This document shows, piece by piece, positions 41,570 through 51,700 of a DNA stretch of 64,000 nt. Source of the DNA: Hymenobacter radiodurans (lineage in GTDB: Bacteria > Bacteroidota > Bacteroidia > Cytophagales > Hymenobacteraceae); contig NZ_CP037922.1 of the NCBI RefSeq assembly GCF_004355185.1, forward strand, positions 2,450,001-2,514,000, read 5' to 3'. Position 1 is the stretch's first letter. Each line of letters opens with the position of its first letter. The position numbers and the translations under genes are program-made. The notes under the pieces were generated by a model. That model made no database searches. It saw nothing but the letters and a program-made list of their open reading frames with translations, and had not been told where the DNA came from.

Positions 41570-42913
41570 TTATTTTGCCCCCCGGCGGGTCGGAGGCTGC
41601 CACTCAAGAATGGTAACGGGCTGAGCCGGCAGGTTTTCCAGGGTCTCGCCGTCCCCCTGGCCCGTGCGCTGCACGAACAGGTGCAGAATGCCTTGGCGGC
41701 GCCACTCTTCGGTATCATAGCTCGGCTCCCAATTGCCTACGGAGGTAGTGGTTAGGTCAGTGATAGTCCACTGGTTTTGCCGCAGATCAGCGCACTGGGC
41801 CACGGCGGCGCGGTCCTGGCGCTCCACGTCTCGGAAGAGCAGGTAGGCCGCCGTGGTGCCCTGCCTTGTTGCCACTAGCAGCTGAGGGCGCGAAATCGGG
41901 ATTTTCTTGGTACCTACCCCGCTCAGGCTAAAGGGCGTGGTGCGCTGCCCTACCTGCGCCGTGCGCCACTGCTGGCCATCCAAGTAAATGAGGTGATACT
42001 GGGGCACTTGGGTACCGGCGGGCCGCCAGTACGTGGCAATGTAGGGTATGCCGGCCGCGTCGGTAGTGATAGAAGTTTGGTTAATGAGCTCACTGTTTTG
42101 GGGAATGCGGGCGGCGTATTCGGCGGTGGCGGCGGTGATGGGCAGCTGGTACGCTTCGCCGGTGCTTTTCTGCCAGGTCAGGCCGCCATCCAGAGAGCGG
42201 GCATAGGCCATATCGTGGTTGGAGGCCACGTTGGGCGACTCGCGCCACACCCACGACACATGAATTGCCCCCCGCGGGTCGATGCAGGCCTGCCAGTAGG
42301 CATTGCGCTGGCCTTCCCCATTAATGAGCACATCGTGTACGCGCGTCCAACGCTGCGTCCGGGGGCTGTAGCGGTTGAGCACAAGGTTGCCGTTGCCGGA
42401 GCTACCATCGCGGTAGAGAAAGAGCAGGTCGCCACTGGGAAAGCGGTGAAACTCAGGATAAGTCACGTTTTGCTCTCCCCTCCCAACCATGGGCAGCAAG
42501 GGCGTGAGTTCCAGGGAGCCGGGCCGCACGCTGCGGCAATAGCGCAGAGGATTGCCGTGGTGGTCGAAGGACAGATGCAGGTAGCCGGCCCCATCCACCA
42601 TCAGGCTAATGACATTGTGGGCATCCTGCACCTTGCCTTGGTAATGCGTGCGCTGCACCTGCCAGGGTCCGGCGGGCAGGCGGCGCTTGGCCAGCACCAC
42701 ATAGCCTAGGGAATCGTAGTAGACCGTGTACTGCTCTCGTTGGTGACTCACGACGGAGTTTTTACGAAAAATGGCCCCGTTGACGTTGTTTTTTGCCCAG
42801 CCCAAGCCCACGGGCGTCTGGGCAGCAACTGGAAGGGAGCTTTCTAGATAGAGGCCGCTGAGCAGAAACAGAAAGGGGAGCCACCGGCCCCGGGCACGAA
42901 GTAAGTCCTTCAT
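41570..42913 (-). CDS. BNR-4 repeat protein, exported
   Basis: 447 residues from the ATG of MKDLLRARGRWLPFLFLLSGLYLESSLPVAAQ (42913), which puts a signal peptide at the N-terminus; the open frame extends to 43075 but without signal character. The body, VGLGWAKNNVNGAIFRKNSVVSHQREQYTVYYDSLGYVVLAKRRL ... GKVQDAHNVISLMVDGAGYLHLSFDHHGNPLRYCRS, matches the BNR-4 family of seven-bladed propellers. Some members are polysaccharide lyases (ulvan lyases PL24/PL25); others in rhamnogalacturonan and arabinogalactan loci are uncharacterised. The place beside GH105 fits a lyase, since GH105 acts on the unsaturated products (inference). Confidence 0.8.
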   Translation of the reverse strand: MKDLLRARGRWLPFLFLLSGLYLESSLPVAAQTPVGLGWAKNNVNGAIFRKNSVVSHQREQYTVYYDSLGYVVLAKRRLPAGPWQVQRTHYQGKVQDAHNVISLMVDGAGYLHLSFDHHGNPLRYCRSVRPGSLELTPLLPMVGRGEQNVTYPEFHRFPSGDLLFLYRDGSSGNGNLVLNRYSPRTQRWTRVHDVLINGEGQRNAYWQACIDPRGAIHVSWVWRESPNVASNHDMAYARSLDGGLTWQKSTGEAYQLPITAATAEYAARIPQNSELINQTSITTDAAGIPYIATYWRPAGTQVPQYHLIYLDGQQWRTAQVGQRTTPFSLSGVGTKKIPISRPQLLVATRQGTTAAYLLFRDVERQDRAAVAQCADLRQNQWTITDLTTTSVGNWEPSYDTEEWRRQGILHLFVQRTGQGDGETLENLPAQPVTILEWQPPTRRGAK

Positions 42914-43033
42914 AGATTCGTTTGGAGCGGGTTTCTCTTCCCCTAACCAGCGGTCAACTTTACGAGAAATACGGCTAACGGAGACTCGGCATCCTTTCCG
43001 GCCAGAGCTGACATAGGACGTCCATGCGTTAGG

Positions 43034-43073
43034 GCGGGGGGCTTTTTTGGCAGGGATATCAAAAGCCCCCCGC
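43034..43073. repeat. Inverted pair of G6C motifs
   Basis: GCGGGGGGCTTTT at 43034-43046 and AAAAGCCCCCCGC at 43061-43073 are perfect 13-nt inverted copies around a 14-nt loop. The T/A runs lie inside the stem. It sits between the GH105 and BNR-4 genes and may attenuate transcription within the operon. Confidence 0.75.
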
Positions 43074-43106
43074 AACTTCCTGAGAAGCGGAGTAACCAGG
43101 AGCGGG

Positions 43107-44267
43107 TTAATTTTTATCCAGATAGTGGTACATCTCGCTGGCGGCTAGCAGGAATGCTCCCACCCCAAAATTGGTCGTCGAGTTCTGGTCGACTACCTGG
43201 CCGGGGATGGCTTTCTCGCCAATAGGCTGCACGTAGCCCACGGTGCCGTCGGGTTGCAAAGCTGTGGTGGTGAGGTAGTGCCAGGCGCGCTGCACGGTGG
43301 GCAAGTAGTCCTTTTTATCCAGCACGCCGTGGTTGATGCCCCAGAGCAGACCGTAGGTGTAGAAGGCCGTGCCGCTGGTTTCGGGGCCGGGCGCGTGCTC
43401 CGGGTCGAGCAGGCTGCGCGTCCAGTAGCCTTCGGGCCGCTGGGCCTGTTTGATGGCCGCAGCGAGGCCACGATACTTGCTTAGGTAGTCGGCGCGGTGC
43501 GGATCATCGGGGGGCAAATCCTGGAGCACCTTGGCCAGGCCCGCCAGCACCCAGCCGTCGCCGCGGGCCCAGAAGTCCTTTTTGCCGTTCACCGACTTGT
43601 GCTGGGGGTACACGTACTTGGCGTCGCGGTAATAAAGCCCCATTTCGGGATCGTGCATGATGCTGTTGGCGTAGCTGAAGTACTCGTGCAGCTTCGTCAG
43701 ATACTGCGGATTATTGGTCACTTTATAAAGCTTGGTCATCACCGGCATCACCATGTAGAGTCCGTCGGCCCACCACCAGTAGTCGGAACGGTCGGTGCTC
43801 ATCTCGTACTCCATCACCTCCCGGGCCCGAGCGATGCGCCGAGGTTCAGGCTTTAGGTTATATAGGTCGATGTATGTCTGAAAGCAGATCTGCCAGTCGC
43901 CAAACAGCACATGGTCCGCTGTTTCGCCGTACTTATATTTCCAGGTAGCCTTGTCGTCGGAGGTAGCGCCTTTCCACTGATTGTGCTCGGCCCAGGCTTC
44001 GGCGTACTGGCGGTACTTCTCATTTTTGGTCACGGCGTAAGCCGCCATGTTGCCCGTTTGGTAGGCAGCCGCGTCCCAGAACGACCACACCTGGGGCGGA
44101 TGCGTGGCCTGCCAGTGGTCGTTTACTTTCGTGATGAGAGCCACCACCTCCTCTTTCTGAGGCTGGGCCGCTTTCGCATGGGTGTTGGAAGTGGCGCAGC
44201 CGGCACTTAGCAGCCCCGTTACAATGGCCAGGAAGGCGGCACTTAGCAAGTGTTTGTAGGGGGGCAT
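43107..44267 (-). CDS. GH105 unsaturated glucuronyl/galacturonyl hydrolase
   Basis: 386 residues. Signal MPPYKHLLSAAFLAIVTGLLSAGC gives a lipoprotein (the start codon overlaps an in-frame motif copy). The alpha/alpha barrel shows DYWWWADGLYMVMPVMTKLYKVT with the presumed catalytic Asp, YYRDAKYVYPQHKSVNGKKDFWARGDGWVLAGLAKVL, GYWTRSLLDPEHAPGPETSGTAFYTYGLLWGINHG and DQNSTTNFGVGAFLLAASEMYHYL. This is the YteR/GH105 type, which removes the 4,5-unsaturated uronic acid left by polysaccharide lyases on rhamnogalacturonan fragments. GH88 is the related alternative. Confidence 0.88.
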   Translation of the reverse strand: MPPYKHLLSAAFLAIVTGLLSAGCATSNTHAKAAQPQKEEVVALITKVNDHWQATHPPQVWSFWDAAAYQTGNMAAYAVTKNEKYRQYAEAWAEHNQWKGATSDDKATWKYKYGETADHVLFGDWQICFQTYIDLYNLKPEPRRIARAREVMEYEMSTDRSDYWWWADGLYMVMPVMTKLYKVTNNPQYLTKLHEYFSYANSIMHDPEMGLYYRDAKYVYPQHKSVNGKKDFWARGDGWVLAGLAKVLQDLPPDDPHRADYLSKYRGLAAAIKQAQRPEGYWTRSLLDPEHAPGPETSGTAFYTYGLLWGINHGVLDKKDYLPTVQRAWHYLTTTALQPDGTVGYVQPIGEKAIPGQVVDQNSTTNFGVGAFLLAASEMYHYLDKN

Positions 44268-44351
44268 AAAGCTTGGGACTAAGAGAAATCGACTGCTATC
44301 GGCTGGTTTAGGCGGGGGTTCAAACGCACAATGGGCGCCAGAATTCAGCTT

Positions 44352-45323
44352 TTATTTTCTGGGGGGCTTTTTCCGAATTACCGTTTTGTCCACGGGCTCA
44401 AACACATTAACTGGCAAGATATGCCCTTGGGCATCGAAGCGCAGGGGCGAAATACAGGTTTCGCGGTTGAAGCCATTGCCGTCCGGAATGCGGAAGCGGT
44501 GGTAGGCAATCACCCACTGGTCGGTGCCGGGCACTTGCAGTACGGAGTGATGACCTGCGCCTTTCACCACGCCCCGGCCCTTCAGCACCGGATTTTGCGC
44601 GGCCTTGGTGAACGGCCCCATGGGCGAGCTGGCCGTGGCGTAGGCCACGGAATAGCGCGGGTCGCGGGTGTCGTACTCGCTCCACATGAGGTAGTATTGG
44701 CCCTGGCGCTTGAAGGCGAAAGCACCCTCGTTGTAGCCCGGCGGCTTGAAGTCGACGACGGCCGCCGGGTCAAAGGAAATCATGTCGGGGTTGAGCTTCA
44801 CCACATGCCCCTGGCCCTGCCCGAAATACAGATACGCCGAGCCGTCGTCATCCATCAGCACCATCGGGTCAATCATCTGGCCCTTGAATTGAGCTTTGGC
44901 AATCAGGGGCTTGCCGAGGGGGTCCTTGAAGGGACCCGTGGGCTTATCGGCCACGGCCACGCCAATGCTCTGGGCGGCGGAATAGTAATAGTAAAACTTG
45001 CCGTTCTTTTCGGCGATGGCCGGCGCCCAAGCATTTTTGGAGGCCCAGGTCAGGTCGCGGGGCAAGTCCAGAATCACTCCCTCGTTTTTCCACGTTACCA
45101 AGTCCTTCGAGGACCAGCACGTAAACGAAAAAGCCCCCCAGCCCGGAATACCGTCGGTGGTGGGGTACAGGTAATAGGTGGTGCCAAACGCGGCAATATG
45201 CGGGTCGGCGAATAAGCCAGGCAGCGCGGTGGGCGGGGCGTGCAGGGTGTCGGTCGGTGCCCGTTGCGCGAGGCTGGGCGCGCCGGCCCAGCAGCACAGC
45301 AGAAGCAGAATGAAATGGCGCAT
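44352..45323 (-). CDS. GH43 family glycoside hydrolase
   Basis: 323 residues from the ATG of MRHFILLLLCCWAGAPSLAQ (45323), a clear signal peptide. Five-bladed propeller with the GH43 catalytic triad: D40 in GLFADPHIAAF, D152 in GQMIDPMVLMDDDG and E199 in GYNEGAFAFKR. The text YPTTDGIPGWGAFSFTCWSSKDLVTWKNEG fits the arabinofuranosidase/xylosidase-like branch. In this locus an alpha-L-arabinofuranosidase acting on arabinan or arabinogalactan side chains is the best guess. Confidence 0.88.
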   Translation of the reverse strand: MRHFILLLLCCWAGAPSLAQRAPTDTLHAPPTALPGLFADPHIAAFGTTYYLYPTTDGIPGWGAFSFTCWSSKDLVTWKNEGVILDLPRDLTWASKNAWAPAIAEKNGKFYYYYSAAQSIGVAVADKPTGPFKDPLGKPLIAKAQFKGQMIDPMVLMDDDGSAYLYFGQGQGHVVKLNPDMISFDPAAVVDFKPPGYNEGAFAFKRQGQYYLMWSEYDTRDPRYSVAYATASSPMGPFTKAAQNPVLKGRGVVKGAGHHSVLQVPGTDQWVIAYHRFRIPDGNGFNRETCISPLRFDAQGHILPVNVFEPVDKTVIRKKPPRK

Positions 45324-45549
45324 AGATACTACGTTGGTTAAAAACCGCAACAGGGCGGTACCCTCCAGTGCCTAGGCAGGTTCCCACGCCTGCCGAGTTT
45401 CTCCTTCCTCAGAAGTGAAGCAGGAAAGTGTCATACGCACGTCCTCCTCTCCCACCACGAAGGAAAGATGTGCTCATGCCCTGCTCCGGTTGGTACCGCC
45501 CGTTGCGTTGCCGTCAGCTACCTCTTCAGGCAAGCAGCTTAGTTGAATG

Positions 45550-47421
45550 TTAGTTGGGTTTCGGCGTGGTCCCCGTCGCCCGCACTACATCAAGAATAGG
45601 TTTCTCCACGCCGCTCAGCGTGGCCTGCTGGGGCTTCAATAACTCCAGCACCACCACTTCATTCGCGCCTTTTTTCAGCCACTCGGCGGGCACGTACAGG
45701 GTTTGCTGGGGACCAATTTCCCAGTAGCGGCCCAGGTGGCGGCCGTTGATCCATACGCACCCCTTCCCCCACTGACTCATATCAAAGTAGGTGTCCGCGG
45801 TTTTGTCCAGGGTAAATGAGCCGCGGCGCAATACGGGTCCATTTCCCGGCGCAGCCGACTTAGCCGCCGGGGCCTGAGCGACGATGGAGATATCGTTGAA
45901 CGGCAGGCGGAAATGCTGCCAGCCAGTGAGTTCTGTGCCCGCGAAAGTGACCTGCTCGGTGATGCCCTTGCGGTTCTGATTCAGAAAGGGACCGAAGTTG
46001 AGGCGGCCCAGGTTTTCGACCAAAATCTCCAGCGTCACGCTGCCGGGGGGCAAATTTAGCTCCACCTGATCCTGCTCTAGGCGGCGATCTAGGGTAGCCA
46101 CGCGCTGCCCGTTCACCAGCACGACGCCGTAATCGCGCAGATCCTTAATTTTTAACGTGCCCCTGCGACCACCGGGCACCTGGGTGCGATACAGCACGAA
46201 GCCGTAATCCTGGTTCAGGTCCTCAAAGGTCTGGGGCTTTGGGCTAACCACGGCCTTGGGCAGCGCCGCCGTCAGGGTAGTTACCTTATTCAGGCTGATT
46301 GTTGGAATGCGCATTGCGGGCTTGGCTGCGGGCACTGGGGGCAGCGTTGTGCCTTTCGGCAGGTGCTTTTCAATAACGCTGCGGAACGACAGGAACTTGG
46401 GCGTGGCGTTGCCGGCCTCATCGAGGGGCGCGTCGTAATCGTAGCTGCTGATCTGGGGCTCGAAGCGGGTGCCTTCGCCTTTGTAGTTAGCGCCGTTCAT
46501 AAAGCCGCGGGTGGTGCCCCCATGAAACATGTACATGTTGATAGAGATGCCGGCCGCCAGCACCGAGTCGAGGCGGGGAGCATATTTTTCGGCTGCCACC
46601 GTGTGATGGGGCGTGCCCCACCAGTCAAACCACGCCGGGTACCACTCGGCAATATAGAATGGGCCCTTCCCGCCATGATACGTGCGCACCAACTGCTTGA
46701 CTTGCTGGGGCTTGTCCAGTCCGTTCACGGCGGGCAGCAAACCGGGCAAGTGACCTTCTTTTACTTTCTCGGCCGGGTCGCAGGTGTAAAGCAGGCCATC
46801 AAAGCCCGCCTGCTCGAACATCTTGCGGTTCAGGGCTAGGTAGTCCTTGTCGCTGGCGTAAAAACCGTACTCATTTTCCACCTGTACCATCAGCACTGGG
46901 CCGCCGTGGTTTACTTGCAAAGGGGCTAATTGCTTGGCTACTTCCTTCAGGTAGCGGCCATAGGCGGCCAGGTAGTTGGGGTCTTTGCTGCGGACCACGA
47001 GGCTTTTATCCTTCTGCAGCCAGTACGGATAGCCACCAAACTCCCACTCCGCGCACACGTAGGGGCTGGGCCGCAGCACCACCCACATGCCCTCTTCCTG
47101 GGCAATCTTCACAAAGGCGGCAATGTCATGATTACCCGCAAAGTCGTACTTGCCGGGCTCGGGTTCGTGGGCGTTCCAGAACACGTAGGTACCAATGGTA
47201 TTCAGGCCCATAGCCTTGGCCATGCGGATGCGGTGGCGCCACGCTTCCCGCGGAATGCGCGGGTAGTGCAGCTCGCCGGAAATCATCTGAAATGGCTTGC
47301 CATCGAGCAGGAAGCTCTCGTCGCCCAGCGTAAAGGTGTGCTTGGGCGTTTGCGCATAAGTGGAAGCCGCGGCTAAAGTCAGCGCTCCTAGCAGCAAAGC
47401 CCGCAGAAGGTGCTTACGCAT
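45550..47421 (-). CDS. GH35 beta-galactosidase
   Basis: 623 residues, signal MRKHLLRALLLGALTLAAASTYA. GH35 barrel: SGELHYPRIPREAWRHRIRMAKAMGLNTIGTYVFWNAHEP, acid/base E184 in LMVQVENEYG, and nucleophile E259 in FYIAEWYPAWFDWWG, followed by YMFHGGTTRGFMNGANY. Beta-sandwich domains follow, with the closing WGKGCVWINGRHLGRYWEIGPQQTLYVPAEWLKKG. It removes terminal beta-galactose, probably from pectic galactan or arabinogalactan. The stop lies 12 nt before... the GH43 gene in transcription order is immediately upstream (13 nt gap), so both share a transcript. Confidence 0.94.
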   Translation of the reverse strand: MRKHLLRALLLGALTLAAASTYAQTPKHTFTLGDESFLLDGKPFQMISGELHYPRIPREAWRHRIRMAKAMGLNTIGTYVFWNAHEPEPGKYDFAGNHDIAAFVKIAQEEGMWVVLRPSPYVCAEWEFGGYPYWLQKDKSLVVRSKDPNYLAAYGRYLKEVAKQLAPLQVNHGGPVLMVQVENEYGFYASDKDYLALNRKMFEQAGFDGLLYTCDPAEKVKEGHLPGLLPAVNGLDKPQQVKQLVRTYHGGKGPFYIAEWYPAWFDWWGTPHHTVAAEKYAPRLDSVLAAGISINMYMFHGGTTRGFMNGANYKGEGTRFEPQISSYDYDAPLDEAGNATPKFLSFRSVIEKHLPKGTTLPPVPAAKPAMRIPTISLNKVTTLTAALPKAVVSPKPQTFEDLNQDYGFVLYRTQVPGGRRGTLKIKDLRDYGVVLVNGQRVATLDRRLEQDQVELNLPPGSVTLEILVENLGRLNFGPFLNQNRKGITEQVTFAGTELTGWQHFRLPFNDISIVAQAPAAKSAAPGNGPVLRRGSFTLDKTADTYFDMSQWGKGCVWINGRHLGRYWEIGPQQTLYVPAEWLKKGANEVVVLELLKPQQATLSGVEKPILDVVRATGTTPKPN

Positions 47422-47433
47422 AGTGACGTATCG

Positions 47434-48455
47434 TTATTGATTGAAAAAACTCAGGTTCCACTGCTCCAGCCAACTGATGCTGGGCTGGTTGTTCTTGAAC
47501 TGCACGGGCAGCCAGAGGTAACGGCTGTCTTTCAGATCCTTGGGGTTCCAGCGGTCGGCCATGAAAATAAAAGCCCCCCGCTTGCCCGCTACCGGCAGCA
47601 CAAACGTGGACTGCCCGCCGAAAGTGAGCTTGGCGTTGGGGCCAATCATGGGGTCGCCCAGCAGTTGCCAAGGGCCGAACAGGGAATTGGCTACGTGCAA
47701 CGACGCCTCATTGGGCGCCCAGCCGGTGCAGCCGCTGGTAATCAGGTAGTATTTGCCCCCCCGTTTGAATAAAGCGGGGGCTTCGCGGTGGTTAGCAAAG
47801 AGCAGCGAGTCCTGCGTGGTCGCGGTCAAGTAGTCGTCGGCCAAGCGGGCGAGTCGCAGGTCATAGTTTTCGCGGGAGGAGTAGATATGGTAAGCCGCGC
47901 CGTCATCGTCCACATACAGGCCCATATCGCGCGACATGTTGTTGTTGGGCCGAAAACTGCTCACGTACCGAAACGGGCCGGAAGGCTTGTCGGCTACCGC
48001 TACGCCCGCGCGGGCCGCCTTGTAGCCCTGGTCTTTTAGCTCCAGATGAAACCACATCACGTACTTGCCCGTGCGCTTATTGTAGATGACCTTAGGCCGC
48101 TCCATCAAACAGCCTTGGGCAATGTCGTGTGCCGGATCTGATGACGGGGTGAGGGCTACGCCTTCGTACTTCCAGTTGTAAAGATCCGGCGAGGAATACA
48201 CGTTCACGCCTTCCTCCTGATGCTGCGCGCGTTTCTCCCCGTACCAATAGTAGGTTTTCCCCACCAGCAAAATGCCCCCGCCGTGGGCATTAATGAGCTT
48301 GCCCTCCGTGTCGTACCACAGCTCGCCCGGCCTGAAGGAAGTGTAGCGGGCGGGGGCTTTTTCTGCGTGCCCCCCACCGGGGCAGGCTGTGCCAGGGCGT
48401 CAGGAGTCGCCAGCAGGAAGGCCAGAGGAAGCAGAGCGAGGAAACAGTTGCGCAT
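47434..48455 (-). CDS. GH43 family hydrolase, exo-galactanase-like, one frame break
   Basis: 340 residues when restored, from the ATG of MRNCFLALLPLAFLLATPDALAQ (48455). The frame is lost at the run 48352-48356 (coding strand C5); one more C gives TQKKPPARYTSFRPGELWYDTEGKLINAHGGGILLVGKTYYWYGEKRA, the typical family opening. Later landmarks are LMERPKVIYNKRTGKYVMWFH and YYLITSGCTGWAPNEA. The NAHGGGIL...YYWYGE pattern is that of the GH43 branch with exo-beta-1,3-galactanases (GH43_24), active on arabinogalactan; the subfamily call is by memory of motifs. It is the first gene of the minus-strand CAZyme operon, divergent from the regulator gene. Confidence 0.85.
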
Positions 48456-48754
48456 GACGAGCAAGGATGAAACGGAGGAGGCCCAGCAGATGACGGCCCA
48501 AGACCGGGCAGCGGGCAGCGCCGCGTTAAGCCTGGTAGAGAGACTAAAAGTACTGACGACCTGCCCCGCCTTGCGGGGGTGTTTTGGTTGAAAAGGGGGG
48601 GCAAAATGGTTAGGATGGCCTACAGGGCGCAGGGTAAGCTTTGAATACCGAGCAATTGTTAAATTCGGCTGCCCGGCCGACTCTGCAGCGGCCCCTCACG
48701 CACTCTCACTCCCTTTCGCTTTCCTCCCCCACGCTACAATACGCTCCTCTCCTC

Positions 48755-51700
48755 GTGCCCTCTCCTCTCCTTTTCAAGCGGATACTTCCTGTTCTTCTGC
48801 TCTGGCTACTGCGGGTGGGGCACAGTCCAGCCCAAAATATTGCCCCCGGGACTTTCGGTTTGAGCACCTGACCGTGGACCAGGGGTTGTCGCACAGCGAC
48901 GGGATGGCCGTAACGCAGGATCGGGCGGGCTTTATCTGGGTAGGTACCAACCGCGGCTTGGACCGCTACGATGGCTATAGCTTAAAGCAGTACTCTCTGC
49001 CCGTCAACCCCCGCAATGGCATTTCCGGCAACCGCATCAAAGTGGTTTATGTGGGCTCCGATGGGCGCCTGTGGGTAGGAACGGAACGGGCGGGGCTGAG
49101 CCTCTACAATGCAGAACACGACACTTTTTTCAGCTTCGACGAACGCCACGTTCCCGTCGCTTATCAGGCCCAAGCCCAGCAATTAGCCCAATCGGACGTG
49201 ACGGCCTTGGCCTCAGACAGCGTGGGCCGGCTGTGGGTTGGAACCACCCAAGAAGGCGTTTTCGTGCTCACCTTCGATGGACGGGGCCGGGTACGAAAGC
49301 TGCAACAGCTGCCGCCGCACGTCAGCGGCCGTCCGTCCCTGTCGCGCGTAACGGGGTTGGCCATCGATACGGAGGGAAAGGTATGGGTGGGCACCTTGGA
49401 TGCCGGGCTACAAGTAATTCGCGCCACCGAAGCGACCTTACCCGTACAGCCGACCCCGCTGGCCACGACGCCCATCCGGGCCCTACACCTGGATCGACGC
49501 GGCGATCTGTGGCTGGGCACCGATCATCAGGTGCTGTGGGTGTCGGCGGCCAACCGCCGCACCATGCGGGAACTTGACACGCATCCCCTTCCGCAGCAGT
49601 TCCCAATTCTGCAGTCCATTTTTCTCGACTCCATGGGGCAGCTGTGGGTAGGAACCATCTACGGGTTGTATGTGTGGCAGGCGGGCGTGGTCAGCGCCGG
49701 GGCGCCACCGCTGCGCTCTGCCGCACCTACCTTATTTCTGCCCCAGGATGATGAGTCGTTCAGCATTAACTCCGAGCGCATTCACCAAATTTTTGAAGAC
49801 CGCAACCAGATTATCTGGCTGTGTGCCTCGGCTGGGGGCTAAATAAGGTGGACCTGCGCCAGAAGCCCTTCGGCCTGATCCGTCAGCAGCTAACTGGCCG
49901 GCGGGCGTTGTCGAACAACTATATCAATGCTATTTACAAGGACGAGACTCGCAACACCCTGTGGTTTGGAAGCCGCAATGGCGTGACGAGCTATGACTTA
50001 AATCAGCAGACCTACCACCATTACCTTAATCAGCAGGCAAGCAGCCCGCGCGGCGTGGATGTCTCCGCGGTTTTTCAAGCCCGGAACGGGATGCTGTGGT
50101 TTGGCACACGTGCCGATGGCTTGGTCACTCTTTCGCAGTCAGGAGGGCGCGAGAAGCTCACTACCTACACCAAACTGGCGGATGGCACCGACTTAAGCGC
50201 AGAAAGCATCGAACGCATTGTTCAGGACCGCGACGGCACGATATGGGCCGCCACTTTCGCCACGGGCCTGCACCGCTTTAGCCCTACCGGCCAGCACTTG
50301 GGTACTTACCGCACCAACAACAGCGCACTGCCGACGGATCAGTTTACGTTTTTGCTGTTCGATTTCCAGCGCGACGTAATGTGGGCCAGCACCCGCGATG
50401 CCGGATTGCTCAAGCTCCGCATTCGGGGTGACTCCCTGCAGGTGCTGGCCCAGTACCAATATGCCCCCAGCGCCCCAACAGCTTACGCGTCAACTATGTA
50501 TGGCCCCTGCTGCTGGATGAGCAGGGTTCGCTATGGATCGGTACCATTGGCGGGGGGCTACACCAGCTGCGTACCGATGCGAAGGGGCGCGAAACCATGC
50601 ATTATTATGATCAAAAGCTACCGGAAAGCGACGTAGAAAGCATCTTGGCTGATGATGCAGGTAACCTCTGGATCGGGGGCACCGGGCTTTATCGCTTTAC
50701 GCCAAGTACGGGGCAGCACCTGCGCTACGACGTGGCCGACGGGCTGCAAAGCAACGCCTTCAAGATTGGCTCTGCGGCCCGTGCCCAGGATGGAACGCTC
50801 TATTTTGGGGGTATCAATGGCATCAACTATTTCCAGCCTCAGGAAATTCAAGCCAATCCCTCTCCCCCGGTGGTCCAGATTACGGGCCTGCGGGTCAGCA
50901 ACAAGCCCGTGGCCGTAGGCGACACGCTGAACGGCCGCGTGTTGCTGCGGCAGGCCCTGTCGGCTCCCCAGACGATTACCATCCGCGATGCTGAGAACGA
51001 CTTTGCGGTGGAATTCGTGGCTCTCAACTACGCCAACCCCCAGAAAAACCGCTACGCCTACCAATTGGTGGGCTACAACCAAGACTGGGTACACCCCGCG
51101 CCGGGGCAACGCACGGCCAGCTTTGCCAACCTGCCGGCGGGCACCTATACCCTCCACATCAAAGCCAACAATGGGGAAGGCGTATGGACCAAGCGCTACG
51201 CCACCATGCGCTTTGAGGTGCTGGCCCCCTGGTGGCGAACGTGGTGGGCGTATATGCTGTACGGGCTCGTGGCGCTGGGTTTCGTGGCGCTGTATCGCCG
51301 CTTTGAGATGAGCCAGCAGGAGCTCCAGAATAAGCTACGCTTGGAGCACTTTCAGGCCGAAAAGGAGAAAGAGCTGACTGACCTGAAGCTCGGGTTTTTC
51401 ACCAATGTCTCCCACGAGTTGCGCACCCCTCTCACGCTCATTCTGGGGCCTATGGAGGAAATTATCAATAGTCCCGGCCCCGTGGCGGACCTGCGCCCTA
51501 AGGTGCAGCTCATGCAGAAACAAGCTCGTAAGCTGCTCGATTTGGTAAATCAGCTCCTCGACTTTCGCAAGGTGGAAACGGGCAACGTGCCCCTGCGCGC
51601 CAGCTACAGCGACGCGGTTCGCTTTCTAACGGACTTGTTTTCCATCTTTCAGCTTAAAGCTCAGGAGCGCGCCCTTGAATATGTACTGGATGTGCCTGCT

